The notes under the pieces were generated by a model. The model was not told the DNA's origin and ran no database searches. It saw only the letters and a list, made by a program, of their open reading frames with translations. Positions 1 to 34,045 of a stretch of DNA of 64,000 nt are shown piece after piece (the first letter of the stretch is position 1; every line of letters begins with the position of its first letter). Source of the DNA: Gordionus sp. m RMFG-2023. Taxonomy: Eukaryota; Nematomorpha; Gordioida; Chordodea; Parachordodidae. The position numbers and the translations under genes are program-made. Where the stretch lies: contig NC_088776.1 in NCBI RefSeq assembly GCF_954871325.1, forward strand, positions 42,550,569 to 42,614,568, in the 5' to 3' direction.

Positions 1-307
1 AAATTTTCGTTCAGATTCCAATGGGTTCATTCATATTATTACTTATCTATCACATAAAACTTAAGGGGACAATGGTAAGAGAAGGTAATTATATAAGTTA
101 AGATAATTCCTTTCCTAAAATCTAGATCCAGTCATGTTAAAGGGTGACTAGAAATGCTCTGCATTTTTTTCTCTGTCTTTCTTTACTTTTCATTCTTATC
201 TTATAACCAATTTCCTATAATATATATTGTTATATATAAATTCCTATAATTAAAACCTATTTTTTCTAGAGCTATTATACCCTTCTATAACATTTTATAA
301 AATAAAC

Positions 308-22231
<21,924 letters not shown>

Positions 22232-22363
22232 CTATGAAAGGGGTAAAAAAAATATGAATTAATAAGGCTAAGTTCAAAGTCTATTTTTATTAAAACTTTT
22301 TGTTTGCTATAAATTTATCGAGAAATATCGTTCACGACGTTCTTACCCATTTAAAGTTGTAAT

Positions 22364-22586
22364 TAGTGTTGTTAAATGGCTCGTTTTGAGCCGATTTTTA
22401 AAAACGGCTAACTCAATATTTCGTCCAGAAAAATATTACGCAAGCCTCAAGATTTTGCTCATAGAAGGAACAAAGGTCTAGGCATATATTATCGAAATCT
22501 CGAGACTTAGGCAATATTTTTCTGGCTAAAATATTGAGTTAGCCGTTTTAAAAAATCGGCTCAAAATGAGCCGTTTAACAACACTA
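22364..22586. mobile_element. Palindromic MITE, TAGTGTTGTTAAA ends
   Basis: 223-base element whose two halves are nearly perfect inverted copies: tagtgttgttaaatggctc at the left pairs with the right end over about 90 bases (including ggctaactcaatattt). The 8-base duplication gttgtaat flanks it at 22356-22363 and 22587-22594, so it is hAT-like. The best preserved copy of its family here. Confidence 0.92.
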
Positions 22587-22594
22587 GTTGTAAT

Positions 22595-25500
22595 GGTTAA
22601 TATATAAAAAATCGGGGTCTGGTGTGGGTGGAAACGAAGTCGAGTTAAAGAAGTAATTTAACAATCATGTTAGGTAAAATTAGCCAAATCTTTCGGGTTT
22701 TTGCATCTGCCTCATATTTAACAAGGTATAATAAATTTTGATATTCAAAAACATAATACATAGTAAAAAAGATAGTTTTAAACTAGAGCAAAAGTACCAA
22801 ACAGTTTTAATAAATTGTTATTAAAAAAAATTATATAAAAAAAATATTAGCATAATATAGTATGTTGACATAATATTAAATTATTTTTTCAAAACATGTA
22901 TTATAAAACATTGAAAATGATCAAAATTAAGATTTATATAGAAAAAACTTTGGGGTCGGGGAAGAGTTATTAACTTAAAAAAAGAAGGGGGGGGGCAACC
23001 ATTTTGCCGAATAATTTATTTATTTGTGTAAAGGGTTTGATTAATTATTTTCCCCAAAAAAATATACTATTTTGAACTTTCGAAATAAGAAGAATTATTT
23101 ATCATGGTAAAAATAATAATAATTGTGTATAATCTAAAATAGGTCTGTTTATATTTTAAAATACCTCGTTCGAAAATAGATAAAAAATTTGTTTTTTTAA
23201 GTCATTTGAGTACAAATTTATCTATCAATTATTTTGTATATAATTTTACAAATAAAATATTAGTTAGACAAAAATGTCATTAAACTTAAACGTGATATAG
23301 GCGAAGACGCAATAAAAAGTAATACTGATTATGATTTTTTGGACTATTTTTTAGATGTTCGTATAAAACCAAGAAAAATAAAGATTTTAATATTGTTTTG
23401 AAAAGATTTGGAGGAAAGTTCATCATTGATCAATAATATGCAAAATCTGGTTGATAATAGTATGCAAAATCTGGTTGATAATAGACTCAAGTGGTTGATA
23501 ATAGACTCAAGGAATGTTCAACGGAAGGAATTTTGTTAATTGGATGAAATATATTTAAAATTAAACTCAAGAGTAGGATTAAAATTCACAGATCTATGGA
23601 TTGGGGTTATTTAAAGGTTTGAGAGGTATGGCTTTGGGTTTAGATTGGTTTTTAATAAAATTTAATCATTTCAATTAATATCCTGTTACACCTGACAATG
23701 ATTATAAATAAACGAATAGAAATTTACAGCAAAACGGCAACTTCCTTGGGTTGAAAATCACAATATTTTTAAGAGGCTATTTTTTTTATATATAAACATC
23801 AATTTATATTTTACCGATCTGATCATATTATCCCTTTTTTGAAAATTACTATATACGAATACATTATGCTAGCATGCCTTAAAATTATTTTTATAATTTT
23901 TTCTTTGAATATACAGATAGATACCAGATATATTTATCGGGATCAGGATTGAATAAATAAATTTAAGTTTTGCACAATGTATTTTTTTAAAGGGGCTATT
24001 TAGAATATTATCTTTTGTCCGAAACATTTTTGTTTGATATTCAATTTTTAATAATAATTGCATTGCAAAATATATAATTAAGGACTAAACATTGTATTAA
24101 TAAAATGTCTCGTTCCTTACAATTGGATTTGATACTATTTCCCAGCACTTATAATTTATCAATGTCAAAAATATTAAATAATTTTTCTATTAATTTTTTT
24201 TTACTCGACAATTTTTTTTAGAGAGGTAAATAAACTTAGCCAGTATACTTTGTATTAAATTTTATACAATAAAAAATACATCATATTATATATGTATATG
24301 TATATATTATCATAAAAATATTATATTTTAATTTAAATGATAAATTTTTTTATACATTGCATTTTTTCATAAGGCATAGAAGAATGGTCAATTAGAAGAA
24401 CATAGGTTAAAGGCTGTTTTTTGAAAATATGGAAATATAAATATTTTTAAAAATAATTTATTAGGGAGATCAGATTATATATCATTCTACCGTCGCTGTT
24501 TCAGAACATCTTACCCTTTTGGAAAAGAAGTTAATTATTCTCCAAACTTAATAAAATGTACATCCAAGTCAACCCGATGGTGAGCTAAAAAAATTAGGTA
24601 GAGCTTGGGCTTGAAAAATATTTGAAAAAAAAACAGAAAATGATGTTTTTACTTGCTTTATCGAAATAAAATGAGAATCAAAATTCATGTGATAAGGAAA
24701 AGGCAATTAATGATTTTCGGGCAGATCTCGTGATATGATAAAAATTAATAAACAAAAAATCGAATTTTCAGAGCTCTCTTCAGAAGGAGCCTAAAATATA
24801 AAGTCGCAAGACTTTTTCAATTTAACAAAACAAAAAAAAAGTTTTAGGAGCTATTAGACTGACCATTGGTTATGATTTTAAAATATTGTAAAAAAAAAAA
24901 TTAAAGTCCTTTTTAACTACTTCATATTCCTTACCCCTATTCCACTTCAATGAGGAAATGGTGTCATATTCCCTGTAGTTGAAGTGCCTGGCCAAGCCAC
25001 GAATGCTATTAATCGAATTCAAATAATATGTTTTTGGCTAATTAGTTTAGGTTTGGAATATTGTTTTCAAGTCTCATTTTCTTTACCGAATGATCGACTA
25101 AGACCAACTAGAATTATTCAGAGAAATAAAATTAATTCGGACTTCGGAACAGTCCTCAAATTAATATTGATGATGTTACTATTCCCCCGACAATGCAGGA
25201 CTTCTCTATTACATATAATATACCTATAGGCTATAGCCTTGCAAATTCAAAAAAAAATTCGGCCCATCCTATTCCTTTTTAAATCAAACCCCTGCCACAT
25301 ATTTTTCCATTTATTTTTAGACTTTGAGACCGATCCGAATTTTTATTTTAAGCTTGAGCAAAGGCCTCGCTCGAAATTTTTGATGAAAATTAAAAGCATT
25401 TTTATAAGGTTTAATGAGACAAAAATCACTCATTGATTGTCCTCATCGCATATAAATTCAAATTATCATGTTATTTTAATAATAAAAGAGAAGACATCAT

Positions 25501-27650
25501 TTTCTGTATTTTTAGAATTTTTTTTAAAGGCCCCTTGCCCGATTTTTCGACTAATTATATATATTGCAATAATTGATATGGCGATGCCCTGGTTCTACTT
25601 AATTTTGATATTGAATACACTTTTAAAATAGGAAAATCTATTTTGGTGTTTTAGGTATTTGGTGGCATTGTTATTTTTCGTATATATTTTGTCGTTTTTT
25701 TCCTTTTTTTCGTTTTGTTTATTTTTTCTTTTACTTTTTATGCTGTTTTTTCGAAGCTAAATAGCCGGCTAAACAAGGCTGTTTAGTAATAAGTCGAACC
25801 AGGACACGGCCTATAAAGTTAAATTTTTTAGTTGTACAATCAAAAACTTGTACTAAAGCGATATTTGATAAATAATTTTATGAAAAAACTGCAATTTTTA
25901 TGTTGAAAGGAAACATGATATAAGTTCCGGAGTTCCACCATAGAAAATCGAAACAACTGGACAATTTTTTTTTCTGGAAGCTTATATATTATATTTAGTT
26001 TTTTAGGATAAAATCAAACAAATACTTTTGCGACAATATTTTAATATTTTTTAAAAAAAATTATAGCAATATTGATTTATTGGGTTAAAATAGCGAAATA
26101 TCGGTTTTTATATAATATCTAATGATGATTGAGAGAGTAGGGTAGTTTAATTTATGTTGTTTTTATAACCTTGACATAGCATTTATATGGTTTTATACGA
26201 TGGTATAAATATTATAGCTATAATCTAATATATAATGGCAATCAATTTTGAAAACTATAATTTTAAATTAATTTTTTTTTTAAATATTAGTACAAGTGTT
26301 ACATAGTAACTTGTAAATTTATGATATTTTAATTATGGATCGGAAATGTTATATAGAAAATTAAATTATTAGTCAAATAATGTAATTTAGCTTAAATAAT
26401 AAACTATACTTAAGGGAAGCAAAACGCTTGTTATATCTTATAAATATATATAATAAAAATCGATATATATAATTAATTATAATACAAATACATTAAATAT
26501 ATTACACTTTATACATTTATTATTGATAAATAATCAATATACATTTTCATTTAATTTTATGGAGACAACAAAAAAATTTTTTAAAAAACGTTTTTTGAAG
26601 GTTAAGGTTACAAATGTTGAAAATAAATATTTAGGAAAATAATTAAATATTTCAAAAAGTGCAAGGACCCGTATCTAAATTTGTGGGTTGCCCTTATAAA
26701 AACAGCTGAGCCTCCCCATTGCCCCAGGAAATTTACAAAAAAATATAAAATTCTAATTGAAATTTATATTGGATTTAATGTAAATTCAAAATATCATAAA
26801 TTAGGCTGCATTTATAATAATAGGGCACGATATCGTTTTTATCGTTTTTTTATTCACATATGCCTTAATTTAACATTCAATTTATGATCAAGGTAATTTA
26901 ACTCTACAAAGCATAGGTGTGACTATGTAGACCGCAGTCATTTAAAAAAACGTTATCACTCAAAATAATTTCTATATTTTTGTCGGAATCTTTTTAGCAT
27001 ATTATCAGGTAAAGTATATATGCTCAAAATTAATTTTGATTTTATTAGGTCGTTCATGAGTTATAGTGGTTTTTTAGCGTGGTCATTCGTAACTTTTTTT
27101 ATTTGTTTTAGCATTGATATCCTATCCTGAATAAACCTTTTTTATACATCATTTTTTTTAATTAAAAATTATAATATATTAATATTTAAACCTTAGATAT
27201 TTTTTTATATCATACTCAAACATTTTAAAATAATTTGTCACTTTTTTGACTCTCTTGGCAAAAGCTTTCATAAAATTTAAATAACGATAAAATCTTAAAA
27301 GAACAGTTAAAAATCACTTTATTAGAGTTTAATTTAATATATGTTTAAAATATGAAGGCTACAAATAAATTCAATTATAAGATATCGCGTATTTAAATTG
27401 GTGTCCGAAAGAACCCCATCTAGACTTTCGTGTCATTATTTTCACCAGTGGTATGAAGGGTTATAATATTGAAGTTTATGCTTTAAATGAAGATATAATT
27501 TCCTTACATAATATTATTATATTATTCCAACAATTGAAAGAGATATACTACACCCTAATTTTAATTCTCAAATTCAAATATAATCATTGATCTCTTAATA
27601 TAATTAAATTTCTAATTATTTTTATGTTTTAAAAATTGTCACATAGATAA
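22595..27650. other. Five kilobases without a recognised gene
   Basis: This should contain the missing ABCC 5' exon(s) or promoter, but I found no frame matching the first TMD0 helices. A more GC-rich tract at 24920-25640 has three short plus-strand frames in a row with no family likeness. Small direct repeats (tatgcaaaatctggttgata, 23440-23480, and a shorter unit to 23512) were the only structured repeats seen. Confidence 0.4.
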
Positions 27651-27860
27651 AGTGTTGTTAAATGACTCGATTTAACCGATCTTTAAAAAGTCAATATTTT
27701 GGCTAAATTAAATAATCCAAATTTGAAGAATGAACCCACTGTTGACGTAAATATTTAGACATCTATTTTGGAAATTTCTAAGCGTAGGTAATATTTTGAT
27801 TAAAATCTTGATTTAGCCGTTTTAAAAAAAAATGTTAAATCGAACCATTTAACAACACAA
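27651..27860. mobile_element. MITE of the TTGTTAAA family
   Basis: About 210 bases with inverted ends agtgttgttaaatgactcg / ccatttaacaacaca, plainly the same family as 22364-22586 but more diverged. Flanking sequences (atagat on both sides) are only a partial target duplication. Confidence 0.8.
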
Positions 27861-28209
27861 TATAGATTACACCCATAAGATAATCAAAATGTTGCATGTT
27901 AATATATTTATCCTATTTTTAAGAAAAGAGGTTCTAGGAAAAAATTTCAAAATCTGCATGCCACTTTTTACCACAAGAATAGCCACAGTTATAAAATCAA
28001 AGGTAGAACAAATTTAATATAGCTGGGAGATAATATAGATATTTTAGCATAGTACAATAGTTTTTAATAGTTACATATTTAATAATTTAATTTATTTTAA
28101 TTTGGGTTCATTGTATATATTTAAAATAATAAGGATTATGAAAAAAGAGTGTTCATGAAAATTTTTTAAATTAAAATTTCAAATAAGCAAAAAACTATTA
28201 GTTGATGTA

Positions 28210-28600
28210 TAAGTGGGGTTGTAATTATTAAGTAGGCCCAGGCCTATTTTTAAAAAAAAAAATGAGTGTCAGTTGTTTGGACCTAATATTTTTGTAAAAA
28301 ATTTGTGTTTTGAAACAATATTGATATATTTTAAAACAATTTGCCAGAAACAAGGCACCAATATTTTTTATTTTCAATTATGTTAAATGTGAAAATGTAA
28401 AACTACATTAAAGAAAAAAATTAATTTCTATATTTAAACAAATTTGGGCTGGACCAGGCTGACAAATAATTTTTATTTGGTTAGGTATTTAGGACAAATA
28501 AAAAAAATTATTCAAGATTGGGCTGGCTTGGACAATTTTTTTAAAAAAAATTCTATCTAGGGTTAAAAAATTATGCCCAGTCCAAATTACTATATGCCAT
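28210..28600. mobile_element. Degraded GGCC-type MITE
   Basis: aggcccaggcctattttt near the left, and gggctggaccaggctgac, gggctggcttggac and gcccagtccaaat near the right, repeat the GGCC/GGGCT subterminal pattern of the 17768-18152 element. Exact ends and target duplication not found. Confidence 0.4.
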
Positions 28601-29034
28601 ATGAGATCATAATATAAAAGGTTTTTTTTAATACAAAAATTTATAAATATTGCCCAAAAGATTAATTTGTTTGCAATAAAAATACTGCCCATTTTTATTA
28701 ATTTACTGCCCAAAAAAATAGATAGTTTTAAAAAATATATATATATTGTTAACTAAAAATTATTGTTATCAATTATTATATTTTGTATAATTAGCCAATT
28801 TTAATATATTTTGAACAGGCTTGTTAATCGATCCTTTTAAAAAGATCGAATCCCGATCACGATCTTTTGAAAAAAAGAGCATCGAAATCCAGGATCGACC
28901 ATTTTTTAAAAAAAGGATCACGATCCTTTTCTTATTTATATTTCTGATCGATGCATAATTAACATATATAAAAAATAAATAAATATGGTATAAATTTATT
29001 GTAATTGAATAATATAATATATTTATTTATAATT

Positions 29035-29163
29035 AAATTAGCCTTTAATAATAAATTTTTTTCTAAATTATCAACATTTAAACAACCACGTTTTTCATTA
29101 AATACATGTTTAGTCTTATTAAACAAGCACTCCACAGGAGCGCTTGATGGTAAAGGTGTGTTA
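29035..29163 (-). pseudogene. hAT transposase C-terminal fragment
   Basis: Minus strand reads YNTPLPSSAPVECLFNKTKH then VFNEKRGCLNVDNLEKNLLL. This is the hAT dimerisation block (usual LPSSA..ERLFS..G...KR..L...N.EK...LK). It belongs to the outer element 28816-32088. Confidence 0.75.
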
Positions 29164-29430
29164 TATTCAATAAATGTTTTTTTTAATTAACATAATTATT
29201 AAAATATTCACTGAATCATCATTAGAATAAAAAAAGTTATCAATGGAAAGAGCATTTTGTGACGAGTTTGTCCAAAAAAGGTATCGATCCATGCATTCAT
29301 TTGAAGGATCTGCATATGGTTGACCCTGATTTTCAAAATGGGCAATTACCTTTTTTTTAGCAATAAATTTTGTGGCAGATTAATAAAAGGCCAATTGAGC
29401 TTAAATTTTGGGTGAATTATTGATGCCAAT

Positions 29431-31402
29431 CAGGCACGTACGCAGCGGGGGGGGAGAGCAGGGGGCAAATCCCCAACCAAGCCAAAAAATGCAGATGCCG
29501 GATATATTTTTCAAAAATATTATTGTTAATATTTATTCCTATCTCATATTAAATATTTAATTACATTTATTTATCACATTCATCTACTTAGTTATTTTAT
29601 CAATTAATTTCGATTTCAAGTTTTCCGGCGTGATATTTATTTAATATTCAAATTTTTAGTGGCGTAATATTTATCTACCATTTTCAAATTTCTAGTCAAA
29701 TAATAATTGAAACTCCATGTCCAACAGGGAGAAAGAAATTGCAAGTTTGTCCAACGAGATAGTCTTCGCCATCAAGTAATAACCGCTTTTATGGAGTTAG
29801 AAGAGTCGATTATTTGCTATTACTGAAATATCACAATGGCCTAAGTATTTCCTCAGAAGCAAGAAAATTATTGAAATAAATGCTCATTCTAAATTTTTTT
29901 GCTGATTAGAATGTATTATTTAATTATACAACTATATATAATACTTTTCAAAAACATGACATTGACTTGATTAAGAAGATGAGAATAGCGGAGAACATTT
30001 TATTAGAACTCAAGGAAATTAGGGCTAATGTTAATTTTCATATTTATATGTTATTGTTGAGTCAACAGTAGAGTTATACGTGTCCTTCGACTTGCAGCAA
30101 GGCAAGCTCATCGTTAAAACATTAATATGGGATTAGTAGAAGAGTATTATAAAACAAATGTCCCCTCTCTTAGATATATTTATAACCCAAATAAATGAAT
30201 GGTTTTTAATTCATCAAGCAGCACTTACCAATCTGCAGATATTACTTCCACAAAAGCCTTACCAACCTTTTTCAGATGGTGATAGAAAAAAAAATATTTG
30301 TTATATTATATCATGAAAATATTAAAGTATCTTATGATGCCTTATTAGCTGAATAACTATGTTTATAAAATTAACTATGGTTGATATAGCCCCAAAAAAT
30401 GCTATGAATGCTTTGCATTTGTAACATTTAAATTATATTCCCAGTGTATTAAAAGGGTTTATATATATTAGCAACTCTTCCCATTAGTAAACTAATGAGA
30501 AAACATTCTCTTTTTTAAGAAGAATAACAGACCCCTGCAGAGGTAATCTGCAGAGCACGGCCTGGATTTTTTTAAAAATTTTTTATGGCCCGGCTCGAGT
30601 TTTTTTTAAATAAAATTTTCAGACCGGCCCGGATTTTTTTAAAAATTTTTTATGGCCCGGCTCGAGTTTTTTTTAAATAAAATTTTCAGGCCGGCCCGAA
30701 TTTTTTTAAAATAAATTATATTTCTTTTTGATTTTTATAGCTAATAAAAACGATATCAAATATAGGCTGTTTTAAAATATGCAACCCGGCCTGGATATTT
30801 TTTTTAAAAAATTTTCAGCCCTGCCCAAGTGTATTTAAAAAATTAAAATAGTCTCTGAAAAACATACCAAGAAGTACAACTTCTGAAAGTAGATTGAAAG
30901 GTTTGGATCTTTTGAATATTCTAGGCATTTGACGACAAGCAAGGATGAGATAATTGAAAAATTAGCCCAATCCCAACGAAGATTGGATTTTACATATAAA
31001 TATATAACATACAATTATTCCTAAGAAACTTTTTGTATATTAATTTATATTTCCAACATTTAAATTTTTTATGTATATAAATTATAGATTTTAAAGGCTC
31101 AAAAAATTCAAATTTCTATTTTGGGTCAATTTATAGTGGTTATATTCATTTTATATTTTATAATTCACATTTATTTTATAGTTTATCTTTACCGCCAGTT
31201 GTATCCATTTAATATTTTTATTCACAAGTTTTTTCTATATGAAATATATTTTTTTATAATTCACATTAATTTAAAATTGTGTATTAGAATTAGTTATTAG
31301 TTCTAATAAATTTATGCCTGATATTTTTAAAAAACAATAATATTTCTTAAAAAATTTTATTATCTTCCCCCCCCCAGACCAAATTCTTGTGTACGCGGCC
31401 TG
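29431..31402 (+). mobile_element. Second hAT transposon, nested in the first
   Basis: 1972 bases with inverted ends caggcacgtacgcag and gtgtacgcggcctg and a perfect 8-base target duplication atgccaat (29423-29430 and 31403-31410). Subterminal G tract at the left (29447) and C tract at the right (31370). Interrupted plus-strand frames keep hAT C-terminal pieces: LATLPISK near 30465 and ESRLKGLDLLNIL near 30883. The two pieces are split by a MITE at 30538-30857. Dead as a gene. Confidence 0.92.
30538..30857. mobile_element. MITE nested in the second hAT
   Basis: Starts CAGAGGTAATCTGCAGAGC and ends ...TCTCTG (inverted CAGAG). The inside has two direct copies of a roughly 70-base block with atggcccggctcgag and ccggccc. 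It separates transposase fragments that are contiguous in related elements (for example 60396-61352), which is why I read it as an insertion. No clean target duplication. Confidence 0.7.
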
Positions 31403-32096
31403 ATGCCAATATATTACTGTCATCAAATAGTGAAGGAATTCTATAATTTTTATGCATATTGTTATGATCTTCATAAATAATAAAAATTGCATTTTTAAAA
31501 GAATTAAATACTTCTAAATGCCTCTTTAGGTTGAACTACTAATCTTTGAAGAAAATATTTTGTTTTTGCATAAAGAGCATTTTGCATAGATCATTTTATG
31601 GTACTTTCATTTATTTCACATAAAGTAAACTACTTACATAAATTATGAAATGGTAAAAGATTCTCATTCTCACTTATATCTGCTGTCACATCAATAGAAG
31701 TAGATGTATCATCTTCTAAATCTATAATGGAGGACATTATTAAAACCTAGATTTTATATTATAATATAATTAATAAATAAATATAACTTGTTCTTACAAA
31801 AAATTTGGAAAATTGTTGAAATATAAAATCTGGTGGAATGGTTAAAATATGATGTAGATAGATTTTTTTTATAATAATATTTAAATTTAATTTTCAAAAT
31901 TTTTATTTTATTTATTGCTTTTTAAGTAAAAAAATAATTTTTAAAAGGATCGGGATCAAATATTTTAAAAAAATGATCTCGATCATGATCCACAATTTAA
32001 GGTCAGGATCTTAAATCCGAGAAAATTGACAAATTTAGGATTGAATCCAGGATCAGTCATCTTTTGATTTGATCCTTTAACAACTCAGATTTTGAA

Positions 32097-33496
32097 TATA
32101 GTAAATTTAAATATATTTTTTAAATTAAAATATATTATTATAAAATCTACATTTAATATACAAAATATAATATATGAATTATTTGACCATGTCTATAATT
32201 TAATTGTACTTAGTGAAAATGTGATGTTACTTATTTCTCTAAATCAATTTACTATCAGGATATGTATCAGAGACCTTCATTAAACTCAGTCCCTGGCAAA
32301 AATTATATAATTTTATTAATCTAAACCAAATAAAATTATTAGCTGATTTTTTTAACTAAATTTTATATTTAATCAGTTGAAAAATCATATAATGGAGTGT
32401 TTAATATTCATTCACTGCTCATATTTTCATTAAGACTATTTTAAAAATAGAGCCATAATAATTTTAAATAAAAACATTTCAAAATCCCAAAATTTGGGCT
32501 GGTGCAAAAAAATTGGACCTAAATATAAATTTTTTTCCAAATCTTGGCCATGCTTAAAATTTTAACCTCTGTAGACCTCTGACATATTGATTATTATTTC
32601 ACATGGCCATAGTTTACTAAGATATATTGAGGTGGCTAGATAAAAAATTTACTACATAAAAATATTTTTTATTTATTGGAGAGGGAAGGGTCCTCATTCA
32701 CCTTAATATCGTCATGATTAAATGTTATAAAAATAAATATAACTCACTTTACCCATTTTCATGAACTCAAATAGCTATTTTTATATAGTTCGTTTTTTAA
32801 ATCATAAAATATTTGAAAATAAAATGTGACATAAATTACTATTTTAAATAATGCCAAGGCAGTTATGTGATAATGTCTATGAGTTTTGCCATATCTATAT
32901 AGGTGTACCAAATAAAATGGGAATGAAAATAGAATATAAAAGCTAGGCAAAAATGAAAGAACAGAATCTTGAAAGCATTTAGTTAAATCTGGATATTTAG
33001 AATATATGGTGAAATTTGTATCCTATTTATAAATAATGTTTAAAATATTATCTAAAATAATAAATACCCATAATAAGGAATCACAAAACTTCATTCCTCC
33101 TATTTGCTTAGACATATCTCATCTTTTTCAAATGCAAATTATCACATTTGTAAAAAATGGTATCGTACCGTTAATTCTATTTTTAAGTTATAATTAGGTG
33201 TTTTGTCGTGATACATTACGTTATATTTTCAATACTAATGTCATTGATACGACGAGCATACCAAAATTAAGTGATGAATATTATTTATTTTATAATAAAA
33301 AATCTGAAAAAAATACTTATAAAAAATGGATATAGTTCAAAAACTATTAATAAAGCTTAAAAAAATTAGAATAATACACCTAATATATTTAATGATATTA
33401 TATATCATTGTATAATCTTTCAATTTCAACCCTTCTAGGCATAGAAGTTTGATCTGTAATCTGAAATATCCCATTTCAAATAAGGGTGTATTGCAA
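32097..33496. other. Intergenic, no gene seen
   Basis: AT-rich sequence after the nested hAT pair. Only a MITE fragment near 32397-32580 was recognised. Confidence 0.4.
32397..32580. mobile_element. Fragment of GGCC/CAGAGG-type MITE
   Basis: Ends ...taacctctgtagacctctg with a subterminal tttgggctggtgc block, like one end of the 30538-30857 family. The other end was not found. Confidence 0.3.
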
Positions 33497-33558
33497 GGGG
33501 CGAGCTAGAGTAGCAGAGCGTCTCTATGAGCTGGGAAGTCATGTAGGGTTTGCATCCA
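33497..33558 (+). other. tRNA-like sequence (SINE head or tRNA relic)
   Basis: The run ggggcgagctagagtagcag followed by agcgtctc, then aagtcatgtagggtttgcatcc, parallels tRNA box A (TAGCTCAGT.GGTAGAGCG) and box B (GGGTTCGATCC) at the usual spacing. The acceptor stem does not pair, so it is not a working tRNA; a SINE promoter is possible. No poly-A or tail repeat identified. Confidence 0.35.
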
Positions 33559-33789
33559 AATATTTAAGGGGGTTATACATTTAAAAATGGTAGTCTAGGG
33601 GTAAACCAGATATTGTTTAAATTTATTTAGGGAGTTATCTATTCAATTTTTAGATAAAAGGTATAACATATACCTGTAAAATATTATTAATAATTTTATT
33701 ATAGACCAATTATAACAATACAATGATAATTGCTAAATATAAATTTATGTATTGCTTATAAAAATAAACATTATTTTACAGATAAAACT

Positions 33790-34045
33790 TATTACTGGAT
33801 AATTTCCAGCTACCTTTTTAAATATACCACATCCGTTTAATATTTTTAATTCACATTTATTTTATAGTTTTATATATGCCAATTTATATATTTAATTTTT
33901 CACATTAATTTAAATTTACATATTAGAATATTAGTCCTAATAAATTTATGCTTGATATTTTTAAATAACAAAAATTTTATCTTATAAAAATTTAATAATA
34001 ACTCCCCCTCTCCTCTCCAGCAACAAATTGCTGCATACGCGCCTG
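33790..34045 (+). mobile_element. Right end of another copy of the 29431-type hAT
   Basis: Sequence through tttatgcttgatatttttaaa ... ccccctctcctctccagcaac ... tgcatacgcgcctg repeats the last 250 bases of the element at 29431-31402. The left part is missing or unrecognisable. It adjoins the worn gypsy remnant directly. Confidence 0.65.

Larger units (their letters stand above)
28816..32088 (-). mobile_element. hAT transposon, interrupted by a second hAT
   Basis: Ends caggcttgttaa and ttaacaactcag are inverted repeats; subterminal gatcc-rich blocks (28830-28945 and 31945-32075) are also inverted. The 8-base duplication attttgaa sits at 28808-28815 and 32089-32096. The transposase gene runs on the minus strand: a start region near 31740 and a C-terminal dimerisation domain at 29000-29160. 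A second hAT (29431-31402) sits in the middle. Without that insert it is about 1.3 kb, so it was already deleted or has lost coding sequence. Confidence 0.9.

Noticed and set aside
23440-23512. CRISPR-like array
   Set aside because: Two or three adjacent direct repeats without spacers in a eukaryotic context; a simple tandem repeat.
24920-25640. Three consecutive plus-strand frames as a gene, or a mitochondrial cox2-like insert (frame containing PGQATNAINRIQ)
   Set aside because: No second conserved motif, no splice signals joining the frames, and the surrounding residues do not follow cox2 order.
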